Of a stretch of DNA of 64,000 nucleotides, positions 9,188-16,397 are shown in pieces. The first letter of the stretch is position 1. The number at the start of each line of letters is the position of its first letter. Source of the stretch: DATBAX01 sp963723765. Its GTDB lineage: Bacteria > Acidobacteriota > Terriglobia > Terriglobales > Acidobacteriaceae. The position numbers and the translations under genes are program-made. Below the pieces are notes generated by a model. The model did no database searches, was not told the origin of the DNA, and saw nothing but the letters and a program-made list of their open reading frames with translations. Location: the NCBI GenBank assembly GCA_963723765.1, contig CAVRSD010000010.1:62001-126000 (forward strand), in the 5' to 3' direction.

Positions 9188-11221
9188 GTGATCAATTCAC
9201 TGCTGGAACGCAAAATCGAAAAACGGCCGGACAAAGTTCGACTCAAAGGCCGAGTTCTCTTTCTCACCGAAGATCCCGAACTCATCAAGAAGCAATTGGC
9301 TGGCGAAGACCTGCCATGGGACACCAAGAACCCCGCCAACAATCCCAAGTTGCGGGATGATATTTCGACCGACGAAATCACGCCGGCACACATCTGCTTC
9401 TTCTTCGACGAAACCTTGGGCGAGTTCCCCTACACCGGACTGAAGTGCGGCAATGAAACGCCCATCCTGCGGGGAGATGTGAAGCGCGGGGGCTTTGTCG
9501 CAGCGGTGAGTGGCAAGCGGCGCGGCAAGGGTTCCAGCCGCGAGCAGTCGCCCTATGCCGAGCTTTGTGCCGGGATTCAGATTGTGATTGCCGAGAATAT
9601 CGAGCGGATCTACAAGCAAAACTGCCAGAATCTGGGCGTGCTGACTTCCACCAACTTCTCTTTGATTGATACGATTCGCGGCGGGAATGAGATGCCGCTA
9701 TCGGAATTTACCCAGGGCGAAGACGAAATCACACGACAAATCATTGAGCATGGAGGCCTGTTCAATTTCAATGTGGCCCGCATGCAGGGCAAAGTCTTTC
9801 TTCCGCCTATTGAAACCAAAAAGCGTCCGATGACGCTGGCCGAAAAGATTTTCGCACGTCACATGATTGGCGCAGGTGAAAAACTCGGCGTCGAAGCGGT
9901 GAAGCCGGGCGACTCTGGTTTTGCTCGGACTGATCTGCGATTCAGTCATGAGTATGTAACTCCCATGGCGGCGATTTTCTTCGATCAGCTTGTAGGCCGC
10001 GATGCTCCAGTGAACGATGCGTCGACAGTTCTTTTTTTTCGTGATCATCTGACGTTTCTTGATGAAGTACTCTCCGAGCAAAAGCGAAAAATGGGTCTAC
10101 TCGATCTGGCTACGCAACTCAAGCTCAAGCAGGAAACCTTCGCGAAGCAGCGTGGCATCAAGCTGCACGGCGAATTGACCGACCGCAAAGGGTCAGAAGG
10201 CATTTGCCATTCGGTGGTACTCGAGAGCTACGCTCTGCCGGGGCAAGTGGTGGTGGGGTCGGATTCGCACACGCCGCACTCTGGTGCGATCGGCTGTGTG
10301 GCTTTCGGGATTGGCACAACCGACGTTTTTAATTCCTGGATCACCAAGGATGTCCGCGTCAAAGTGCCGGAATCGGTGAAGGTCATTGTACGTGGTCGCA
10401 AGCATCGCAATGTGACGGCGAAAGACTTCATTCTTAAAATCCTGGCGCTGGATTATGTGAAGAGTGGTAAAGCACTGGCTAAAGTGATCGAATACTCAGG
10501 CGAAGCCATTGAAGATCTTAGCGTCGACGAGCGCGCCACCATGACCAATATGGCGGCGGAGATCGGCGGGTTCACGGGAATCGTCGCGCCGGATCGAAAA
10601 GCGGTGGACTTCCTGGTCGAACGGCGCGGCATGGATCGCAAGAAAGCGGAAGCGATGATCGAGGGCCTGTCCAGCGATCCCGACGCGCAATACGCCCATG
10701 TGATCGAATTGAATGCTGCCGACATTACGCCGATGGTGGCCACGCCGGGCGATCCGGGAAATGGCAAGTTTATCCGCGATCTGAATACGCCGGTGCCGGT
10801 GGAACTTGCCTACGGCGGCACCTGCACTGCCGGCAAGAACGAAGACATGGACATGTACGCTCTGGTGCTGGCCGATGCATTAAAGCATGGCAAGCGCGTT
10901 GCGGACTCAGTGCAGTTTTTTATCCAGTTCGGGTCGCAGGAGACGCGCGATTATTGTGTCCGCAAGGGCTATCTCGATATTTTCTCGAAAGCCGGAGCGC
11001 ATGTGATCGAGCCGAGTTGCGGGGCATGCATCAATGCCGGGCCGGGGGTGACGACTCGGCCTGAACAGGTTGTCATCAGCGCGCAGAACCGCAATTTTCC
11101 CGGACGCAGTGGGCCGGGGCAGATGTATCTGGCGAGTCCACTGACCGTGGCGGCGAGTGCTGTGGCGGGATACATCGTGGAGTACGAGCCGAGCCAGGAG
11201 CGGGAGCTGGTGGGGGTGTAG
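9188..11221 (+). CDS. aconitase-family hydratase with swivel domain first
   Basis: 677 residues. The N-terminal third is the small swivel domain (LeuD-like, with GKGSSREQSPYAEL near residue 115). The rest is the catalytic iron-sulfur part (VVGSDSHTPHSGAIGC near 355, YGGTCTAGKNED near 540, EPSCGACINAGPG near 608). These provide the three Cys ligands of a 4Fe-4S cluster. In standard AcnA and in LeuCD the swivel domain follows the catalytic domains, so the order here is permuted. Likely reaction: citrate/isocitrate isomerisation or a related hydroxy-acid dehydration; the sequence alone does not fix the substrate. Start is GTG 9188. Confidence 0.85.
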   Translation: MINSLLERKIEKRPDKVRLKGRVLFLTEDPELIKKQLAGEDLPWDTKNPANNPKLRDDISTDEITPAHICFFFDETLGEFPYTGLKCGNETPILRGDVKRGGFVAAVSGKRRGKGSSREQSPYAELCAGIQIVIAENIERIYKQNCQNLGVLTSTNFSLIDTIRGGNEMPLSEFTQGEDEITRQIIEHGGLFNFNVARMQGKVFLPPIETKKRPMTLAEKIFARHMIGAGEKLGVEAVKPGDSGFARTDLRFSHEYVTPMAAIFFDQLVGRDAPVNDASTVLFFRDHLTFLDEVLSEQKRKMGLLDLATQLKLKQETFAKQRGIKLHGELTDRKGSEGICHSVVLESYALPGQVVVGSDSHTPHSGAIGCVAFGIGTTDVFNSWITKDVRVKVPESVKVIVRGRKHRNVTAKDFILKILALDYVKSGKALAKVIEYSGEAIEDLSVDERATMTNMAAEIGGFTGIVAPDRKAVDFLVERRGMDRKKAEAMIEGLSSDPDAQYAHVIELNAADITPMVATPGDPGNGKFIRDLNTPVPVELAYGGTCTAGKNEDMDMYALVLADALKHGKRVADSVQFFIQFGSQETRDYCVRKGYLDIFSKAGAHVIEPSCGACINAGPGVTTRPEQVVISAQNRNFPGRSGPGQMYLASPLTVAASAVAGYIVEYEPSQERELVGV

Positions 11222-11361
11222 CTGCTCGGTTCCACATGGGAATGCAGCCAGCCAAAGCGCTCCGGGACCGCTCCCTGTGTTCTTCTGTACGCTGCTTAAC
11301 ATTCTTGCTAGAATATGCGGTTCCAGTAAGTTCCATGCATATTGGGGAGATCTGACAGCTT

Positions 11362-11622
11362 ATGACCTACGTGATTGCAGAACCGTGTATTGGCACAAAA
11401 GACGCCGCCTGCGTGGACGCTTGCCCGGTGGATTGCATTCATCCCAAGAAGGATGAGGAGCCTTTTGCCAAAGAGGAGATGCTCTACATTGACCCTGTAG
11501 AGTGCATCGATTGCGGGGCTTGTGTGCCGGTGTGTCCAGTGTCGGCGATCTTCGCGCAGGACGATCTGCCAGAAAAGTGGAAGGAATATACCGAGCGCAA
11601 CGCCAAGTATTTCGGACGGTAG
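11362..11622 (+). CDS. seven-iron type ferredoxin
   Basis: 86 residues. The first cluster motif is CIGTKDAACVDACPVDC (Cys at 9, 17, 21, 25) with the longer C-x7-C spacing seen in 3Fe-4S/4Fe-4S ferredoxins. The second is CIDCGACVPVCP, a normal 4Fe-4S motif. A small cytosolic electron carrier. It stands alone between the aconitase-like gene and recO. The upstream region contains a TAGAAT that could serve as -10 at about 11311. Confidence 0.9.
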   Translation: MTYVIAEPCIGTKDAACVDACPVDCIHPKKDEEPFAKEEMLYIDPVECIDCGACVPVCPVSAIFAQDDLPEKWKEYTERNAKYFGR

Positions 11623-11640
11623 CGTTGTTGGCTCTCAGCC

Positions 11641-11695
11641 GTCAGCTTTCAGCTAGAATTACGAAGCTCAAAGCTGACTGCTCCTTTTCTTCTCC
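11641..11695 (+). terminator. hairpin with pyrimidine tail after ferredoxin
   Basis: GTCAGCTTTCAGCT (11641-11654) pairs with AGCTCAAAGCTGAC (11665-11678) with a single central mismatch and a 10-base loop, followed by TGCTCCTTTTCTTCT. It probably terminates the ferredoxin transcript. The sequence also has the look of a dispersed intergenic repeat. Confidence 0.6.
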
Positions 11696-11737
11696 CCCCT
11701 CACTCCATTACAATCGGGAATTACTTGCTGGGCTTCC

Positions 11738-12481
11738 ATGGCACTGAAGGAGTCGGAAGCAATCGTCCTGCGCACGTATCCCTTGCGGGAGGCCGATTTG
11801 CTGGTCACGCTATTTACGCGCGCGGAGGGCAAGGTGCGCGGCGTGGCGCGGGCTGCCAAGAAGTCCAAGCGACGGTTTGGCGGGGCGCTCGAGCCTCTGA
11901 CTTACGTCCGGGCGCACTACGAAGACCGCGAGCGGCAGGAGTTGTCGCGGTTGGATTCCTGCGAAGTGCTGGAATCGCCGCTGGCGACCGAAGTTACCTA
12001 TCTGCGCGCGGTCGCTCTGGGGCACGTGGGAGAGTTGCTGGACGAGTTGCTGCCTGACCGCGAAGCCAATGACGCCGTGTTCCGGTTGGCGCTTTCGGTG
12101 TTGGCTGGGCTACGTGGGTCTGATGTCTGGATGCCAGTCACCTATTTTGAACTGTGGATGACCCGGCTGATGGGCTATTTGCCGGATTTGTCTGAGTGCA
12201 TTGTTTGCGGGCGCACGCTGAATGGAAGCCGGGCCTTTTTTCACGCACTGGCCGATGGCTTGATGTGCGTGGACGACAAGCGGCTGGCGTCGTCGGAGCT
12301 TTCGGCAGATTCACGGGTACTGGCAGCGCAGATGTTTCGCGCCCCAGTGGAAAATCTTGTTGGAACTGCCTGGCCAAAGTCGCAAGGCGCGGACTTGCGA
12401 AAGTTTCTGATTCAAATCTTGCAACGACATATTGAAAAGAAGCTGATCACGGCGGCAATGCTGGAAAAGGGCAGTTTCTAG
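11738..12481 (+). CDS. recO: DNA repair protein RecO
   Basis: 247 residues with the OB-fold N-terminus (ALKESEAIVLRTYPLREADLLVTLFT, then GVARAAKKSKRRFGGALEPL) and helical C-terminal domain. RecO loads RecA on SSB-coated gaps together with RecR. The usual zinc site has two Cys pairs; here CIVC is present but the second pair is reduced to one Cys (GLMCVDD), so zinc binding may be lost, as in many RecO proteins. A TACAAT at 11709-11714 is a plausible -10. Confidence 0.92.
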   Translation: MALKESEAIVLRTYPLREADLLVTLFTRAEGKVRGVARAAKKSKRRFGGALEPLTYVRAHYEDRERQELSRLDSCEVLESPLATEVTYLRAVALGHVGELLDELLPDREANDAVFRLALSVLAGLRGSDVWMPVTYFELWMTRLMGYLPDLSECIVCGRTLNGSRAFFHALADGLMCVDDKRLASSELSADSRVLAAQMFRAPVENLVGTAWPKSQGADLRKFLIQILQRHIEKKLITAAMLEKGSF

Positions 12482-12507
12482 TCCAGTGTCGTGCCCGAGG
12501 GCCGATC

Positions 12508-12939
12508 ATGAATGACAAGTGGGGCAGGCGACTGTTCAAGGCTGGTGCAATCCTGCTGCTGGTGCTGGGTTTGGCGCACTCATTGTCTCTGTTCGGAACC
12601 CAAGCTCCCGCGAATGACACCGAGAAGCAATTGCAGGACCTGGTGACGAACTACAAATTCAATGTCATGGGATCGATGCGCAGCACCGACGACTTCCTGC
12701 GTGGATTCAGCATTTCGTTCATGCTAGGGATGTTTGGCCTGGGTGCGCTCGATTTGCTATTGGCGCGTGAGCGCGCCGGACTGTTGAAACACATAGCTCT
12801 GATCAACGTCATCTGGCTGGCCGTGATGACCGCAGTTTCGGTGCGGTATTTTTTTGCAGCTCCTACGTCGTTCCTGGCGGTCACGTTGCTGATCTTCGCG
12901 CTGGCTTGGCTGAAGCTGCCAGCGGCGTTGGCGAGTTGA
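12508..12939 (+). CDS. membrane protein of unknown function
   Basis: 143 residues with four hydrophobic segments: about 11-30 (AGAILLLVLGLAHSLSLFG), 70-85, 97-112 and 118-138. It starts 26 bp after recO and may be co-transcribed with it. No catalytic motif is visible. The layout (N-terminal helix, soluble loop with DDFLRGFSISFM, three helices) resembles small acidobacterial membrane proteins of unknown role. Confidence 0.7.
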   Translation: MNDKWGRRLFKAGAILLLVLGLAHSLSLFGTQAPANDTEKQLQDLVTNYKFNVMGSMRSTDDFLRGFSISFMLGMFGLGALDLLLARERAGLLKHIALINVIWLAVMTAVSVRYFFAAPTSFLAVTLLIFALAWLKLPAALAS

Positions 12940-12970
12940 AGACCGTTGCCAGAGGACTTTTAACTGTCAG

Positions 12971-13000
12971 CTGACGACTGCCATCCGCTTCCGTTACAAT
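12971..13000 (+). promoter_or_regulatory. probable sigma-70 promoter of glyQ
   Basis: CTGACG (12971-12976) and TACAAT (12995-13000) are separated by 18 bp. Transcription would begin near 13007, which is downstream of the TTG at 13003 and supports GTG 13033 as the glyQ start. Confidence 0.45.
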
Positions 13001-13032
13001 CATTGATTAACCTGCTGGGCAAGCTCGACCTT

Positions 13033-14053
13033 GTGACCTCATTCAAAGCCAACCCGTTGAGTTTTCAGGAGCTTATCCTCCGGCTGCAGGCTTTTTGGGC
13101 AGAGCGGGGATGCGTGCTGCAGCAACCGCATGACGTCGAAGTCGGCGCGGGCACCATGGCGCCGGAGACTTTCCTGCGAGTGCTGGGGGCAAAGCCTTAC
13201 AAAGTCGCGTATGTGCAGCCTTCGCGGCGTCCGGCTGACGGGCGGTATGGAGAGAATCCGAACCGCCTTTACAAGCACATGCAGATGCAGGTGATTCTGA
13301 AACCGCCGCCGGAAAATGTGCAGGAATTGTATTTGGAGTCGCTGGTAGCGATCGGGATCGATCTGCGGCAGCACGATCTGAAATTCGAAGAAGACAACTG
13401 GGAATCACCTACGCTAAATGCCTGGGGCGTCGGCTGGCAAGTCATGCTCGATGGACTGGAGATCACGCAGTTCACTTATTTCCAGCAGTGCGGAGGCGTG
13501 GATCTGGATCCGATCTCGGCGGAGCTAACCTACGGCCTGGAACGGATTGGGGCCTTTCTACAGGACGTCGATTCGATTTACGACATTGTGTGGGCGCGCG
13601 ATCCTGTGACCGGCGGCGTTACCACGTATCGAGATGTGCGTCTTGCAGACGAGTTGCAATACTCGGTCTACAACTTCGAAGTGGCTGACGTAGAAAAAGC
13701 CTGGAAGCATTTCGATCTGTGTGAAGCAGAGTGCAAGTCGCTGCTGGATCAGTATGCTGCTCTAAAGAAAGAGAAGAGCACTGGTCTGCTGGACAAGAAA
13801 CGGTTTCCGTTGCTCGAGCGCTTACGATCTCTGTCTGAAGTGTTCGCACCTGTTCAATATTCTCGATGCGCGCGGTGCGATTTCCGTAACCGAGCGGGTG
13901 GGTGTGATTGCTCGAGTGCGCGCGTTGGCGGTAGGAATTGCCAGGGCTTATGTGGACCAGCAATCGGAAGCCACGGTAGATACGGAGTCCGAACCTGCGG
14001 CAGGGAAAGAGATCAAGGTCAAGAAAGAGAAGTTAGCGCCAGTAGGAACTTAA
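13033..14053 (+). CDS. glyQ: glycyl-tRNA synthetase alpha subunit, frameshifted near its end
   Basis: The first 262 residues are an excellent GlyQ: LSFQELILRLQAFWAERGC, GAGTMAPETFLRVLG, PSRRPADGRYGENPNRL, YFQQCGGVDLDP, ELTYGLERI. It catalyses glycine activation together with GlyS. After PLLE (codon at 13816) the frame runs into unrelated residues to 14145. If one base near 13819 is removed, the reading continues as AYDLCLKCSHLFNILDARGAIS, then VTER..., the normal GlyQ C-terminus, and ends at TAA 14051-14053 with a Lys/Glu-rich tail. So there is a single-base insertion. Because glyQ is essential, error is more likely than true loss. Start GTG 13033; a TTG at 13003 precedes the likely transcript start. 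Confidence 0.9.
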
Positions 14054-14057
14054 GGTT

Positions 14058-14206
14058 TGTCATCCTGAGCGGAGGAGAAGTTTCGTGTAGCGAAACTTCT
14101 CCGCAGTCGAAGGACCCCTACCGCAGGCAGACGTGGTCGTGCTAGGGGTCCTTCGACTCCGTTAGTCCGCTCGCAAGCGAGCGAACTAACTGCGCTCAGG
14201 ATGACA
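14058..14206. repeat. 150-bp cloverleaf-like inverted repeat between glyQ and glyS
   Basis: A 13-bp closing stem (TGTCATCCTGAGC at 14058-14070 with its complement at 14194-14206) encloses three perfect or near-perfect hairpins. These are 14075-14101 (GAGAAGTTTCG arms), 14106-14157 (GTCGAAGGACCCCTA arms) and 14161-14190 (GTTAGTCCGCTCG arms). Text of this kind (TCATCCTGAGC, GAAGGACCCCTA) looks like a family of intergenic mobile palindromes (REP/MITE type). I see no second copy in this window. It occupies almost the whole gap between the two synthetase subunit genes. Confidence 0.8.
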
Positions 14207-14216
14207 TAGGTACAAA

Positions 14217-16382
14217 ATGCCAGATTTTTTGCTCGAAATCGGTTGCGAAGAAATTCCCGCGCGGATGATTGATGCCGCGTCGCTGGAGTTAAGGGAACGT
14301 GTCCCCAAATTACTGGAACGCGAAAGGCTTTCTGCCACCGGACCGATCTCATATCTCGATACCCCTCGCCGCCTGGCTGTAATGGCTTCCGGAATTCCTG
14401 CCGCGCAGGCGGACATTACGGAGCAGGTTACTGGTCCGTCGGTGAGCATTGCATTCAAAGATGGCCAGCCAACACCTGCGGCGCACGCTTTCGCCAGAAA
14501 GGCTGGAGTGGATGTTGCCGATCTCAAGAAAATTACCACCGCCAAGGGTGAATACCTGGCGGCGACCATCAGTAAAAAAGGCCGAGCTGCCAGCGAGATT
14601 TTGGCTGAACTGCTTCCCAAGGAGATCAACTCGATCTATTGGCCGAAGAACATGTACTGGCACGAGAAGACTGAACTTTTTGTGCGCCCGGTACGTTGGC
14701 TGCTAGCGATGCTTGACGGCGAAGTCATCCCGCTAAAATTTGATGGGGTGAGCGCTGGGAATGAATCCCGCGGGCATAGAATTCTGGCGAATCACAGCGT
14801 CCGGATATCCGGCGCCGGGGTTGCTTACGTGGAAGCCCTGCGTGAAGCGAAGGTTCTAAGCCGTTCTGATCGTGAGCACCAAGTACGCAAGGCACTCGAC
14901 GCAGCCACTCGCACCATCCCTGGTGCGCGTTGGCGTGAAGATAAAGATTTACTCGACACTGTGGTCAATCTGACTGAGTTTCCATCGGTCATTCTGGGCA
15001 GCTTCGACTCCGAATTTCTGACGTTGCCGGAAGAAGTCCTGGTGACGGTCATGCGGGACCATCAGAAATATTTCGCCGTCGAGGATGCCAACGGCACGCT
15101 CTCGCCGCATTTTCTGGCGGTGCTCAATACAGACGGCGATCCACAAGGAATTATCCGGCATGGCCATGAACGTGTGCTGCGGGCCCGTTTCAACGACGCG
15201 CGCTTCTTCTGGCAGACCGATCAGAAACTGACTCTGCTTGACCGCACGCAATTGCTCAAGAACGTGACTTTCCAGAAGGACCTGGGAAGCTACTACGAAA
15301 AGACACTCCGCGTGCAGCGGCTTGCCAGTTGGTTGTCGGAGACCGTCAAACAGAATGGAATGGCGATTCGGCCGGGGGTGGTGCACAAGGCAGCGTGTCT
15401 GGCAAAGGCTGATCTGACAACTGAGCTGGTAAAAGAGTTCACCGAATTGCAGGGAATTGTCGGCGGCTTGTACGCGAGAGCTCAGGAACTCGATTCGGGT
15501 TTGCCCGAAAGCACACGTTTTGCTATCGCGGATGCCATTTACGATCAGTACAAGCCAGAATCAGCAGAAGATGACACGCCCCGGTCAGTGGAGGGGGCGG
15601 TGCTATCAATCGCTGACAAGGCCGACACGATCGCTGGGATGTTTGCGTTGGGATTGATTCCGAGCGGTTCGAAAGACCCATTCGCATTGCGCCGGCAGGC
15701 AAACGGAATCGTGAAAACAATTGCGGAGCACAAGCTGCCATTTCGGCTTACCGAAATAATCCATGACGCACGCACGGGGTATGAGAAATCGTCTGCGGAA
15801 AAGAAATTTGAGGACGGCCTCAAGTTTGATGTTGCTGTGCTGGCGTTTCTTCGCGAGCGGTTGGAGTTCTACCTCAAGGAAGTCTGCCAGAATACCTATG
15901 ACGTCGTGAAGGCTGTTCTGGCAGTCGATGCAGAGGACGTGGTAGATGCATTGTTACGAGTAGATGCTGTTAAAGAAGTCTCACACACGCCTGAGTTTCA
16001 GGTGATTGGTGCAGCGTGCAAGCGCATTCGAAACATCCTGCGACAGGCTGAGGAGAAGAAAATCAAGATCGCATCAGAGTTTCAATATTTGAGCGAATCT
16101 CCGGACGAAGAGAAACAGCTCGCGGCATATCTGCAAACCAACGCCAAAAGAATCGATACCCATCGAAAGAAGAGAGAATACAAAGATGCACTGCTGTTGC
16201 TCTCGACCGTCCGGGAACGGCTCGATACGTTCTTCGACAAAGTCATGGTCATGGTCGACGACGAACTCATCCGCTCAAATCGCCTGGCCCTGTTGCAAAC
16301 TCTGCTGAAAGAATTTTCCACCATTGCTGATTTTTCTGAAATTGTGACGGAAGGCAAAGACTCCAAAGCATCTTCAAAATAG
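14217..16382 (+). CDS. glyS: glycyl-tRNA synthetase beta subunit
   Basis: 721 residues, usual length. Signatures: MPDFLLEIGCEEIPARM, SYLDTPRRLAV, FVRPVRWLLAMLDG, SRGHRILAN, VMRDHQKYFAVED, PSGSKDPFALRRQANGI. The beta subunit supplies tRNA binding and editing-like domains to the alpha2beta2 enzyme. It follows glyQ but is separated by the 150-bp palindromic repeat, which could affect co-expression. The next gene (ppdK) begins 15 bp after its stop. Confidence 0.95.
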   Translation: MPDFLLEIGCEEIPARMIDAASLELRERVPKLLERERLSATGPISYLDTPRRLAVMASGIPAAQADITEQVTGPSVSIAFKDGQPTPAAHAFARKAGVDVADLKKITTAKGEYLAATISKKGRAASEILAELLPKEINSIYWPKNMYWHEKTELFVRPVRWLLAMLDGEVIPLKFDGVSAGNESRGHRILANHSVRISGAGVAYVEALREAKVLSRSDREHQVRKALDAATRTIPGARWREDKDLLDTVVNLTEFPSVILGSFDSEFLTLPEEVLVTVMRDHQKYFAVEDANGTLSPHFLAVLNTDGDPQGIIRHGHERVLRARFNDARFFWQTDQKLTLLDRTQLLKNVTFQKDLGSYYEKTLRVQRLASWLSETVKQNGMAIRPGVVHKAACLAKADLTTELVKEFTELQGIVGGLYARAQELDSGLPESTRFAIADAIYDQYKPESAEDDTPRSVEGAVLSIADKADTIAGMFALGLIPSGSKDPFALRRQANGIVKTIAEHKLPFRLTEIIHDARTGYEKSSAEKKFEDGLKFDVAVLAFLRERLEFYLKEVCQNTYDVVKAVLAVDAEDVVDALLRVDAVKEVSHTPEFQVIGAACKRIRNILRQAEEKKIKIASEFQYLSESPDEEKQLAAYLQTNAKRIDTHRKKREYKDALLLLSTVRERLDTFFDKVMVMVDDELIRSNRLALLQTLLKEFSTIADFSEIVTEGKDSKASSK

Positions 16383-16397
16383 AAAAGGATCGATTAA

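Noticed and set aside
13003..13032. TTG 13003 as the glyQ start
   Set aside because: It precedes the probable transcription start (about 13007); GTG 13033 lies closer to the conserved N-terminus.
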